Positions 1 to 7,308 of a stretch of 21,052 bases of DNA are shown here, piece after piece (position 1 is the first letter of the stretch; each line of letters starts with the position of its first letter). The stretch is from MESE01 sp036675035 (GTDB taxonomy: Bacteria; Pseudomonadota; Gammaproteobacteria; Burkholderiales; Burkholderiaceae_D). The notes under the pieces were generated by a model, which searched no databases, had not been told where the DNA came from, and saw only the letters and a list, made by a program, of their open reading frames with translations. The position numbers and the translations under genes were made by a program. Where the stretch lies: positions 1-21,052 of the forward strand of contig JAKFFO010000141.1 of NCBI GenBank assembly GCA_036675035.1, written 5' to 3'.

Positions 1-624
1 GACGTGCCGCGCGGCCAGCTCACCATGCTGCTGGGCCGCAACGGGGCGGGCAAGACGACGACTCTGCGCAGCATCATGGGGCTGTGGCGCGCCTCGGGCG
101 GCGAGATCCTGTTCGAGGGCCGCAACATCGCTGCGCTGTCGACCCCGGAGATCGCGCGGCTCGGCATCGCCTACGTGCCGGAATCGATGGCGATCTTCGC
201 CGACCTGACGGTGAAAGAGAATCTCGTGCTGGCGGCGCGCGACGGTCCACTGGATTCGGCGCGGTTGGACTGGCTGTTCGGCCTGTTCCCCGCCATGAAG
301 CGATTCTGGACCCTGCCGGCCGGCGTGCTGTCGGGCGGCCAGAAACAGATGCTGGCGGTCAGCCGCGCCATCGTCGAGCCGCGCAAGCTGTTGCTGGTCG
401 ACGAGCCCAGCAAGGGGCTGGCGCCGTCGATCATCGCCAACATGATCACAGCTTTCCGCGAATTGAAGCAGGGCGACACCACCATCCTGCTGGTCGAGCA
501 GAACTTCAATTTCGCGCGCCAGTTGGGCGACAGCGTCGCGGTGATGGATGACGGGCGCATCGTGCATCGCGGATCGATGGCGGCGCTGGCGTCCGATGCC
601 GGGCTGCAGCAGAAGCGGGTATAG
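1..624 (+). CDS. livF: LivF-like ABC transporter ATP-binding protein (5'-truncated by window edge)
   Basis: Cytoplasmic ATPase subunit that would energise a branched-chain amino acid (HAAT/Liv-type) importer. The reading frame is open from base 1, so about 25-30 N-terminal residues lie outside the window; LivF proteins are usually about 235 aa and 207 codons are present. Visible motifs are Walker A (GRNGAGKTT), the signature motif LSGGQKQ, Walker B (LLLVDEPSKG) followed by LAP, and the LLVEQNFNFA switch segment, whose VEQN sequence is typical of LivF rather than LivG. The other liv genes are presumably upstream. The substrate cannot be told from this subunit; related systems import amino acids, amides, urea or aromatic acids. 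A 6-bp hairpin (632-637/643-648) follows the stop without a T-run, so termination is uncertain. The next gene is convergent. Confidence 0.9.
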   Translation, partial: DVPRGQLTMLLGRNGAGKTTTLRSIMGLWRASGGEILFEGRNIAALSTPEIARLGIAYVPESMAIFADLTVKENLVLAARDGPLDSARLDWLFGLFPAMKRFWTLPAGVLSGGQKQMLAVSRAIVEPRKLLLVDEPSKGLAPSIIANMITAFRELKQGDTTILLVEQNFNFARQLGDSVAVMDDGRIVHRGSMAALASDAGLQQKRV

Positions 625-718
625 AGAACCGCTTGCGCGTTCCGCAAGATGGAGAAGCGCTGGCGTTCAGGTTTTAGATTGCGGCCCTGACCCGGCTCTT
701 TTAATTCCGTTCGTTCGT

Positions 719-2137
719 TTACACCGACCATACTTCACTGAAGCCGTCGCCACTGTTTTTTTTCGCTGAATACATCGCGTCATCGGCATGTTTCAGCAGC
801 TGTTTCGATCCATTGCCGTGCTCGGGATAGAGTGCGATCCCGATGCTCGGCACTATGCTCAGGCTGTGGCCGCCTATGCTGATCGGCTGACTCAGGCAGG
901 TGCGGATTTTTTCAGCCACATCGGACGCGCTTGCGGGTGATTGAATACTTTCGAGCAGTACTACAAACTCGTCGCCGCCGATCCTGGCGACGGTATCGGT
1001 TTCGCGCACGCATTGCTTCAGGCGATCCGCTATTTCCCGCAATAGCAGATCGCCTGCGGCATGGCCAAACGTGTCGTTGACCTGCTTGAATTTATCCAGG
1101 TCGAGATAAAGCAGGCCCATTCGCCCTTCGGTTCTTCGTGCCCTTGCGAGCGCGGTTTCCAGGTGGTCGTACAACAGTCCCCGGTTCGGCAGATCGGTCA
1201 GCCCGTCGTACCGGGCCATATATTGCAGCCTGGCGTGCAGCTGTTTGTGCTCGATGGCAGTGGCGATCTGGGTGGAGACGAATTGCAGCAGCTCTTTGTC
1301 CTTGCTCGTGTAGCACGGGCCTCCGACATAGGTCTTCAATGCGAGGGCGCCGATGGTCCCCTTGCGCGAATTGAGCGGTACGCCCAGCCAGCATCGCGTA
1401 TTCGCATCGACGGCAGCGCGTACGTCATCGGGATGGCCGGCAAGGGATTCGGGAGTCAGTAGCAGCGGCTGCCCGTTGCGGGCGACCGCCTCGCACAAAT
1501 TGCAGGTAACCGGGTGCGGCGGCGAAGTCTGATCGTACTCGTCCACGCGATAAGGAAAAACCAATTTGCCATTGCTGTCATCGGTCAGCGCCACCGAAAA
1601 ATTATGGGCCGGCAGCAGTGTGCCGATGATGCGGTGAATGCGTGCAAACAAGGCAAGCAGATCTTCGGCCGCATGCGCGGCTTCGGAAATCGAATAGAGC
1701 GCCGCCTGCATCGATTCGACATGTTTGCGTTCGGTGATGTCGTGCGCTACGCCAATTCGCAGCTGATCGGTCTCCGACCAGCGGGCGGACCACATGATGT
1801 GCACCAGTTGTCCGTCCTTGCGTATATAGCGGTTTTCAAAATTGGGCTTGATCTGACCTGCCATGACCTCGCCAGCCCTTTGCAGAGTCCTCGCGCGGTC
1901 TTCTGGCGCCACCATGTCGATCATTGCTTTGCCGACCATTTCTTCCGGCGTATAGCCGAAAATGCGCTCGCATGCGGCACTGACAAATACAAAGCGCCCC
2001 TCTGCATCGACAACGCAGACCGCGTCGAGCAGGAGATCCATGAAATTGCCGGGCGGTATAAACGGTTCGGTTGCCATTTGCCAAGCATACTGGACTTGCT
2101 TTTTTGCCGCTAGCCCGCCACTTTCCTGCACAGGCAT
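719..2137 (-). CDS. PAS-GAF-GGDEF diguanylate cyclase
   Basis: Cytoplasmic sensor enzyme that would condense two GTP to c-di-GMP. No membrane segment is seen. From the chosen ATG (472 aa) the domains are PAS (about 33-137, ending in the usual DITERK linker), GAF (about 150-298) and GGDEF (about 305-465). The catalytic GGDEF at 387-391 is intact and is preceded by five residues by RETD (378-381), the RxxD inhibitory I-site, so product inhibition is expected. The Mg-binding DLDKFKQVND segment is also present. The GAF domain holds a CNLC motif (212-215) that could bind metal or sense redox state; this is speculative. The frame stays open upstream to 2392 but then overlaps the divergent gene. ATG at 2137 and ATG at 2077 (MATEP) are both plausible; neither has a strong ribosome site. 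It is divergent from the DUF3034/globin/copper genes, with 151 bp between the starts. Confidence 0.88.
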   Translation of the reverse strand: MPVQESGGLAAKKQVQYAWQMATEPFIPPGNFMDLLLDAVCVVDAEGRFVFVSAACERIFGYTPEEMVGKAMIDMVAPEDRARTLQRAGEVMAGQIKPNFENRYIRKDGQLVHIMWSARWSETDQLRIGVAHDITERKHVESMQAALYSISEAAHAAEDLLALFARIHRIIGTLLPAHNFSVALTDDSNGKLVFPYRVDEYDQTSPPHPVTCNLCEAVARNGQPLLLTPESLAGHPDDVRAAVDANTRCWLGVPLNSRKGTIGALALKTYVGGPCYTSKDKELLQFVSTQIATAIEHKQLHARLQYMARYDGLTDLPNRGLLYDHLETALARARRTEGRMGLLYLDLDKFKQVNDTFGHAAGDLLLREIADRLKQCVRETDTVARIGGDEFVVLLESIQSPASASDVAEKIRTCLSQPISIGGHSLSIVPSIGIALYPEHGNGSKQLLKHADDAMYSAKKNSGDGFSEVWSV

Positions 2138-2196
2138 GTTACCCGACCAAATCGTCTCGTTAAATAAAAGACAAATCCCCGGCCCGAAAAAAACTT

Positions 2197-2210
2197 GATT
2201 CAAGTGAATC
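2197..2210. promoter_or_regulatory. Inverted repeat in the divergent promoter region
   Basis: GATTCA-AG-TGAATC, a 14-bp dyad lying between the divergent starts at 2137 (cyclase) and 2289 (DUF3034). Its position suits an operator that could serve one or both directions. No regulator gene adjoins it, and I found no convincing -35/-10 pair to anchor it. Confidence 0.3.
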
Positions 2211-2239
2211 CAAAACTGTTTCCAATTCGTAAAAGTCTG

Positions 2240-2263
2240 GACAAGCGCCAAAAGCGGCTTGTC
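2240..2263 (+). promoter_or_regulatory. Hairpin/dyad in the leader of the DUF3034 gene
   Basis: A 7-bp inverted repeat, GACAAGC (2240-2246) and GCTTGTC (2257-2263), ending 25 bp before the ATG at 2289 and just upstream of the GGGGAGAAA ribosome site. It could be an operator or a 5'-UTR stem-loop. The sequence alone does not decide between them. Confidence 0.3.
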
Positions 2264-2288
2264 GCACTTTGCAAACAGGGGAGAAAAC

Positions 2289-3188
2289 ATGCGATTGAAT
2301 ACGACGGTTGGACAGACATTGATTGGAATTCTAGGGCTGGCGGCGATGCACGGCGCGATCGCGCAAGGCATGACCGGGCCCGACATGGGCAAGTTGCTCG
2401 CGACCGGCGGCGTCAGCCAGGTCGAAGGCGCGGGCGGGGGCGGCCTGACGCCATGGGCACTGATTACCGGTTACGGTACGCGCGACAGTTACGGCGGCAA
2501 TGCGCATGTCACGGCGCTCAGGACCCAGGATTATGCGCTCGACTCCTACGGTGTCGCCGTCGGCATCGCCGACCGGGTGGAGCTGTCGCTGGCCAGGCAG
2601 GACTTCAAGGGTACTGGCGGTGCGCTGGACAACGTACGAATTCAACAAGACATTGCCGGCGTCAAAGTCAAAATCGCGGGCGATGCGGTCTATGACCAGG
2701 ACCGCTGGCTGCCGCAGATCGCGGTTGGTGCAATGTACAAGCGCAACAACGGTATTCGCGGTCTTCCCGGCGTCACGAACGTCCGGCAGCTCGGCGCCAG
2801 GGATGACGACGGTATCGACTATTACGTGTCGGCGACCAAGATCCTGCTTGATCAAAGCCTGCTATTGAACGGCACGCTGCGCGCGACCAAGGCAAACCAG
2901 ATGGGCATCCTCGGCTTCGGTGGCGATCGGCACGACCGCTATCAGCCGATGTTAGAGGCATCCGCCGCCTACCTGGTCAACCGCAAGCTGGCGGTCGGGG
3001 TCGAATACCGGATGAAGCCGCGCAACCTCGGGATCGACCGCGAGAAGGATAACTACGACGCCTTCATCGCCTATTTCCCGAACAAGAATATTTCAATTGC
3101 CGCCGCCTACGTAGCACTGGGCGACATCACGATATTGAATCCGAAGCGCCAGCACGGCTTTTACCTGTCGCTGCAAGCAGGCTTCTAA
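2289..3188 (+). CDS. DUF3034 family outer-membrane protein
   Basis: Predicted exported protein of 299 aa. An N-terminal signal peptide (MRLNTTVGQTLIGILGLAAM, processing near GAIAQ) is followed by the motif I associate with DUF3034: TGGVSQVEGAGGGGL, then TPWALITGYGT and DRVELSLARQ. The chain is rich in alternating polar/apolar strands and ends LSLQAGF. The C-terminal phenylalanine is typical of outer-membrane beta-barrels recognised by the Bam machinery. I infer a barrel or porin-like role; the family has no established function that I know of. ATG at 2289 is chosen because GGGGAGAAA lies just upstream and the signal peptide begins there; an earlier in-frame TTG at 2259 lacks such a site. The globin gene starts 24 bp after its stop, so they are probably co-transcribed. 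Confidence 0.8.
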   Translation: MRLNTTVGQTLIGILGLAAMHGAIAQGMTGPDMGKLLATGGVSQVEGAGGGGLTPWALITGYGTRDSYGGNAHVTALRTQDYALDSYGVAVGIADRVELSLARQDFKGTGGALDNVRIQQDIAGVKVKIAGDAVYDQDRWLPQIAVGAMYKRNNGIRGLPGVTNVRQLGARDDDGIDYYVSATKILLDQSLLLNGTLRATKANQMGILGFGGDRHDRYQPMLEASAAYLVNRKLAVGVEYRMKPRNLGIDREKDNYDAFIAYFPNKNISIAAAYVALGDITILNPKRQHGFYLSLQAGF

Positions 3189-3212
3189 TCTCCAATCAGA
3201 TACGAGGAACCC

Positions 3213-3659
3213 ATGAAAACATTTTCCATTTTTGCTGCCGCTTGCGTGATCGGCATCGCATTTTTGACCGGATCGACATCCTTTGCGCAAACCACATCTT
3301 CCGGCGATGCGCTTTATCAGGAACTGGGAGGCAGGGAAGGCATTACCAGGATCGTCGGAGATTTCCTGCCGATCGTGCTGGAAGACGAGCGCATCAAGGA
3401 TTCTTTCAAGGACGCTGACGCCGAACGGCTGGGCATGCTGCTGACGGAACAGTTTTGCGAGCTGAGCGGCGGCCCATGCAAATACAGCGGCAAGGACATG
3501 AAAAGCGTGCATCGCGACATGGCGATCACCACTGCGCAGTTCAACGCGCTGGCAGAAGATTTGCAGGTCGCAATGGAAAAAAACAATATCCCGTCCCGTG
3601 CGCAAAACAAATTGATTGCGAAGCTGGCGCCGATGCAGCGTGCGATCGTCACGAAATAG
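3213..3659 (+). CDS. Exported group 1 truncated hemoglobin
   Basis: Heme protein of 148 aa with a Sec signal peptide (about residues 1-26, ending SFAQ), so it should fold in the periplasm, whereas classical truncated globins are cytoplasmic. Family marks are LYQELGGREGITRIVGDF near the start, GGPCKYSGKDM at 86-96, and the proximal histidine H100 in KSVHRDM. Hand alignment to mycobacterial trHbN puts Leu at B10 (L52), Leu at E7 (L73) and Leu at E11 (L77), where trHbN has Tyr, Leu and Gln; the usual O2-stabilising polar residues seem absent. C82 and C89 flank the GGP turn and could form a disulfide after export. ATG 3213 follows an ACGAGGAAC ribosome site. It lies between the DUF3034 gene and a copper protein. 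Its ligand (O2, NO, CO or sulfide) is unknown. Confidence 0.85.
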   Translation: MKTFSIFAAACVIGIAFLTGSTSFAQTTSSGDALYQELGGREGITRIVGDFLPIVLEDERIKDSFKDADAERLGMLLTEQFCELSGGPCKYSGKDMKSVHRDMAITTAQFNALAEDLQVAMEKNNIPSRAQNKLIAKLAPMQRAIVTK

Positions 3660-3766
3660 CGTGGACGATAGGTCAGTGAATTTGGCAGGTGATTGACACT
3701 CTTTCCCGCCACCCTAGCCGTGCCATGCAAGGGCTGAGGATTGTCCACAAGTCGGTGCTAGGCCTT

Positions 3767-3863
3767 GCTCCCTTCTCCCGCCCGCGGGAGAGGCGAGTCA
3801 AAAGGTGCATGCGACGTTTTTTGGCACTCCTCAGCTCTGCGACGGGCAGAGCTGGAGTGAGGG
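3767..3863. repeat. REP-like pair of imperfect inverted repeats
   Basis: Two stem-loops lie in the 267-bp gap between the globin and the copper-protein genes. The first pairs TCTCCCG (3774-3780) with CGGGAGA (3785-3791). The second pairs CAGCTCTGC (3832-3840) with GCAGAGCTG (3846-3854), and is extended by CACTC/GAGTG (3825-3829/3855-3859) across a 2-nt bulge. The outer words (CCCTTCTCCCG near the left end, GGAGTGAGGG at the right end) resemble the dispersed intergenic repeat of many beta- and gammaproteobacteria, which has a CTCTCCCGC...GCGGGAGAG core followed by GTGAGGG. Here that element seems split by about 50 bp. Neither hairpin has a T-run, so it is not an obvious terminator. Confidence 0.5.
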
Positions 3864-3926
3864 TCGAACGCATCAATATCCAAGCGGATCATTTAAATTC
3901 TAAGAGCTCAGAAATAAGGAGCAACC

Positions 3927-4622
3927 ATGAGCAGCAAACACACATTCTTCCGTCCGCGCTCGGCACTGGCATCCGGCTTGATCGCAATTCTGGTGAGCGC
4001 CATCGCAACTGCCGCATCGGCAGGCAGCATCAACGCGACGGCGCTGGACCGGAACGGCGTGACGATGGCTGACGTTGTCGTCTACGCCACACCTGTCGAT
4101 GGCGCACCGATCACTGAAACCGATCCGCCCGAAACGGCGACGATCGCGCAGGACCAATTGCAATTCACGCCATATGTGACACCTGTCCGTGTCGGCACTG
4201 CGATCAAGTTTCCCAACTACGACAAGATCGAACATCATGTGAAGTCATTCTCGAAGGCCAAGGAATTCGAGATCAAGGTCTACGATAAAGGAACGCCGCC
4301 GCCGGTCGTATTCGACAAGCCGGGCGTGGTGATTGTCTATTGCATGTTCCATGGCTGGATGCGTGCATACGTGATGGTGCTGGACACGCCGTATTTTGCG
4401 AAAACGGAGGAATCAGGCGCAGTCAGCCTGGACAAGCTGAAACAGGGAAGCTACGAAGTCAGGGCGTGGCATCCGGACATGGGTACCATCAAGCCGGCAT
4501 TGATGCAAACCGCAACAGTTGGGGCCGACGGCGCGCAATCGCTGGTATTCGATTTCGATTTCATCCCGAAAAAACGAAAACCCGCAAGATCGCCCGCGAA
4601 AGAAAGAAAGCACCACCATTAG
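3927..4622 (+). CDS. Periplasmic cupredoxin-like 'methylamine utilization' protein
   Basis: Exported protein of 231 aa, probably an electron carrier or copper-binding protein of the periplasm. The signal peptide runs to about residue 32 (TAASA cleavage). The mature part has a cupredoxin fold signature: KFPNYDKIEHHV (ligand histidine H103 or H104), then C139, H142 and M145 in YCMFHGWM, the set expected for a mononuclear type-1-like copper site. After it, about 155-205 looks like a carboxypeptidase-regulatory/transthyretin-like domain (DKLKQGSYEVRAWHPDMG). The C-terminal tail is strongly basic and ends in HHH, possibly an extra metal-binding tail. Databases call such proteins 'methylamine utilization protein', but no methylamine dehydrogenase genes are nearby, so that name should not be read as function. 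The ATG is preceded by AATAAGGAGCAACC. Confidence 0.82.
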   Translation: MSSKHTFFRPRSALASGLIAILVSAIATAASAGSINATALDRNGVTMADVVVYATPVDGAPITETDPPETATIAQDQLQFTPYVTPVRVGTAIKFPNYDKIEHHVKSFSKAKEFEIKVYDKGTPPPVVFDKPGVVIVYCMFHGWMRAYVMVLDTPYFAKTEESGAVSLDKLKQGSYEVRAWHPDMGTIKPALMQTATVGADGAQSLVFDFDFIPKKRKPARSPAKERKHHH

Positions 4623-4685
4623 CCGGCGGAAGCAGCGCGACCCGGGTTGCCTGGCGCCGCACGGCACGAAAGAACCGTACCGAGA

Positions 4686-5279
4686 ATGAAGATCGTTATT
4701 GCCATGTTCGCGCTCTGTTGCGTCGGTGCCGATGCCGGCGCGCAGGCTTTGCCGAACGCGTTGCCGCGTCCGTTGCTGGAGTATGCCGCCGGTTTGAAGG
4801 AGGTGCGCATCAGGAGCGAGCCGGCGCTGCCGCAATGGCTTGCAAAATGCGATCCTCCATTTTATGAAGCATTCGCTGTTCGAACCGGTGACGGCGCGAA
4901 TGCAACCATCGCGGTATTCATCGGCGGCTCCGCGCGGGAAGAAGTCATCAGCTATACGCTGATCCCGGCGCAGGTAAAGTCATGCGCCGCCATCGCGCGC
5001 CCTGGCTCGCGTGCCTCATATACGCTGCGTCGTCCGATGCCATTGCCAAAGGGCGAATACAGCGAAATTTTTCCGATCCTGAATGCCGGCAATGAAGTGG
5101 TGTATCTGCTGCACGAAGAGAAATCGCTATCGAAATCAGAGAACAATGCTTCCGTCACCCGCACTCTTTTGGCTCTGACTGGAAAATCGCTGACTCAAGT
5201 CGCTCGCGTCACGAAAGCGAATGCCGATGCAGCACAGTCAGTCGATACGCTGGTACCGTTTGCGGCGTTGATGCAATAG
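4686..5279 (+). CDS. Hypothetical secreted protein
   Basis: Unrecognised protein of 197 aa. Residues 1-19 form a short signal peptide (MKIVIAMFALCCVGADAGAQ region), so the product is probably periplasmic. The mature chain contains KCDPPFYEAF, a Gly/Ala-rich strand (IAVFIGGSAREE), and three cysteines outside the signal peptide region, two of which could pair. No catalytic motif is visible. ATG 4686 is taken as the start because the signal peptide begins there; an earlier in-frame ATG at 4647 would put a charged extension in front of it. The gap to the copper-protein gene is only 63 bp with no terminator, so it likely belongs to the same transcript and may serve the same envelope function. That link rests only on position. 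Confidence 0.65.
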   Translation: MKIVIAMFALCCVGADAGAQALPNALPRPLLEYAAGLKEVRIRSEPALPQWLAKCDPPFYEAFAVRTGDGANATIAVFIGGSAREEVISYTLIPAQVKSCAAIARPGSRASYTLRRPMPLPKGEYSEIFPILNAGNEVVYLLHEEKSLSKSENNASVTRTLLALTGKSLTQVARVTKANADAAQSVDTLVPFAALMQ

Positions 5280-5694
5280 ATTTCTTTCCGCTGCCGCCGA
5301 CCATCAATCCCCATACACATGGCTCGGTCCGACTCCTGTCGCGGCGCCACGCTCCGAGCGCTTTTACCTGCTCGTGCGATGCGGTGATTCAAACTTTTTC
5401 GATTCCGCTAAAACCGTTCGCGTTCACTTAATCCGCAAGGCAAGTCCCGGTGCCGCTTCTCTCCGTGCGCATCACAGTTTATCCAAAGAAATCTACCCGC
5501 CAATAGTTGACCTGCGGCGACATGAAATATTTATTGCTGCTCTCATGCATTGATTTGACGGTCGTCAATTGCATATCGAAGCACGCTCTTAACATCGTCT
5601 TTATGGAATGTGAGACAGCATTCCGTACTGCAGAACAAACCGCAAATTGCAGGTCGGTAATAAGCCCTTTAACAATCTACAACGGAGATATGGA
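5280..5694. other. Intergenic leader upstream of the esterase gene
   Basis: No convincing gene in 415 bp. Possible control elements are TTGACC near 5509 with AT-rich sequence (ATATTTATT) about 17 bp downstream, a modest sigma-70 candidate, and an inverted repeat TTGAC-GGTC-GTCAA at 5555-5568, framed loosely by ATGCA (5545-5549) and TGCAT (about 5570-5574). The ribosome site CGGAGA (5683-5688) lies at the end. An ATG at 5690 opens a frame that stops after one more codon and overlaps the real TTG start. Confidence 0.4.
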
Positions 5695-7197
5695 TTGAAT
5701 AAAACTACTTGGCGAGCTGGCAGCCTGGCTGTAGGCAGCATTATCTGGATCACCGGCTGTGGAGGTGGCGTCGACAGCACTTCTACCGCAAGCACGAACG
5801 GCACAAATGCTACTTTTGCACTGAATAAACACGTGGTGGAGGAATCGCGGGAACACGACACGCGCACATTCATCCTGCCCGATCCGACTGCCGCGGCCGA
5901 CTATGAAGCCGCGGCCGACGGATCGCCCAGCTTTGCGGCTCTCGCCGGCACAACGGTCGAGACCGATCGCTGGACCGGCGATCTGGGCGGCGCGGCATAT
6001 CGCATCGAGGTGCCGAAGAACTGGAATGGCAGGCTGGTAATGTACGCGCATGGCTATGTCGGCACGGTACCGCAACTGCGCGTCAGCACGCCATCGATTC
6101 GCCGCCATCTGATCGAGCAAGGCTATGCCTGGGCAGCATCGAGCTACAGCAAGAACTGGTATGACGTGCGCGCCGGAGTCGAAGACACCAATGCACTGGC
6201 ATTGAACTTCAAGAAAATCGCAGCGGATAACGGTCGCGTCGTCAGATCGCCGTACAAGACCTATATCATCGGGCACTCGATGGGCGGCCATATTACCGGT
6301 GCGGCGATCGAAGAAGAAACCTACAAGACAGTCGTCAACAAGCAAAAGTATGACGGCGCGGTTCCGATGTGCGGCGTGATGGGCGATACCGAATTGTTCG
6401 ATTATTTCGGTGCTTACCAGATGTCTGCGCAGACCCTTGCCGGCTATGCCGATCATCCGAGCGATCAGTTCGGAGAAATCGCGGCCGATGTGCGCAATAC
6501 GCTGTTCACCCGGTTCAGCGATCAACCGACCGCGCAGGGCGAGAAACTGCGGCAGATCGTGAAGAACCTGACCGGCGGCGAGCGCCCGGTGTTTGCGCAA
6601 GGCTTTGCCAATACCGGCCTGCAATCCGTCGTATGGGGCACTTTCGGCAGGGACGGAACGGTCAATGGCATTCTCACCAAGAGCAGCGTCGACACACGTC
6701 AATTTACCTATCAGCTCGACAATGATCCGGCCGTATCCGATGAAGAAGCGGCATTGAACGCAGCCATTCCGGACCTGACCGGCGATCCGGACGCAAACCG
6801 TCTGCGCGCCGATGGATTGCGTTGGGTGCCGAAGGTGAACGGCGAGTTCAAGATCCCGGTGGTGAGCATCCATACTCTGGGCGACATGTATGTTCCGTTC
6901 AGCATGCAGCAAATCTATCGCAAGCGCGCCGAAGCACGAGGCAATGGCGATCTGCTGGTGCAGCGTGCGGTGCGCGCCCCGAGCCACTGCGACTTCACGA
7001 TCCAGGAACAGGTGGAGGCGTTTGACGCGATGGTGAACTGGGTAGAAAACAACGTGAAGCCCGCCGGCGACGACGTCGGCACGCCGAGCACTGTCGCCGA
7101 TCCCAACTATGGCTGCGCGTACAGCAGGCCACCGGTGCCTGGTGTCGACTCTGCGGGAACCATTGCAGGGCGCAATGTCGTGCCTGCCTGTTCGTGA
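5695..7197 (+). CDS. Alpha/beta-hydrolase lipoprotein (putative esterase)
   Basis: Predicted lipid-anchored hydrolase of 500 aa. The start is TTG 5695, placed by CGGAGA seven bases upstream; it gives a lipoprotein signal MNKTTW...IWITGC with C22 as the lipidated residue, followed by a Gly/Ser/Thr-rich tether. The hydrolase part has the strand and oxyanion region GRLVMYAHGY (112-121), the nucleophile elbow GHSMGGH with S195, a likely acid D397 in TLGDMYVP, and the base H431 in APSHCDF. This triad order is normal for esterases and depolymerases. The substrate is unknown; a hydrophobic or polymeric ester is a reasonable guess because of the surface anchoring and the second esterase lipoprotein downstream. 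It ends 82 bp before an intrinsic terminator, so it is probably its own transcription unit. C474 and C499 near the C-terminus could form a disulfide. Confidence 0.82.
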   Translation: MNKTTWRAGSLAVGSIIWITGCGGGVDSTSTASTNGTNATFALNKHVVEESREHDTRTFILPDPTAAADYEAAADGSPSFAALAGTTVETDRWTGDLGGAAYRIEVPKNWNGRLVMYAHGYVGTVPQLRVSTPSIRRHLIEQGYAWAASSYSKNWYDVRAGVEDTNALALNFKKIAADNGRVVRSPYKTYIIGHSMGGHITGAAIEEETYKTVVNKQKYDGAVPMCGVMGDTELFDYFGAYQMSAQTLAGYADHPSDQFGEIAADVRNTLFTRFSDQPTAQGEKLRQIVKNLTGGERPVFAQGFANTGLQSVVWGTFGRDGTVNGILTKSSVDTRQFTYQLDNDPAVSDEEAALNAAIPDLTGDPDANRLRADGLRWVPKVNGEFKIPVVSIHTLGDMYVPFSMQQIYRKRAEARGNGDLLVQRAVRAPSHCDFTIQEQVEAFDAMVNWVENNVKPAGDDVGTPSTVADPNYGCAYSRPPVPGVDSAGTIAGRNVVPACS

Positions 7198-7279
7198 CGA
7201 ACGTTATGGCGTGACCGGCAGCAAAGTCCCGTATGCATGCTACTCAGGCTGCATCCGGGTTTGATATTGCCGACATGAG

Positions 7280-7308
7280 ACGGACCCGCATTGCGCGGGT
7301 CCGTTTTT
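7280..7308 (+). terminator. Intrinsic terminator after the esterase gene
   Basis: A 10-bp perfect stem, ACGGACCCGC (7280-7289) pairing with GCGGGTCCGT (7295-7304), with a 5-nt loop and a T-run directly after (7304-7308). Textbook rho-independent structure. Confidence 0.9.

Noticed and set aside
2138..2288. A c-di-GMP riboswitch in the leader near the cyclase
   Set aside because: I saw no GEMM-like conserved core or tetraloop/receptor arrangement; only simple dyads are present.
2138..2392. N-terminal extension of the PAS-GAF-GGDEF protein up to 2392
   Set aside because: It would overlap the signal peptide of the divergent DUF3034 gene and has no domain character, so the start was placed at 2137.
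3927..4622. Reading the locus as a methylamine utilization (mau) operon
   Set aside because: No methylamine dehydrogenase subunits, MauE/D/G or amicyanin partners are present; the label is inherited from databases.
5677..6987. 436-aa minus-strand open frame opposite the esterase gene
   Set aside because: It is the antisense shadow of a well-supported hydrolase; no motif or ribosome site, and the composition is typical of reverse frames in GC-rich DNA.
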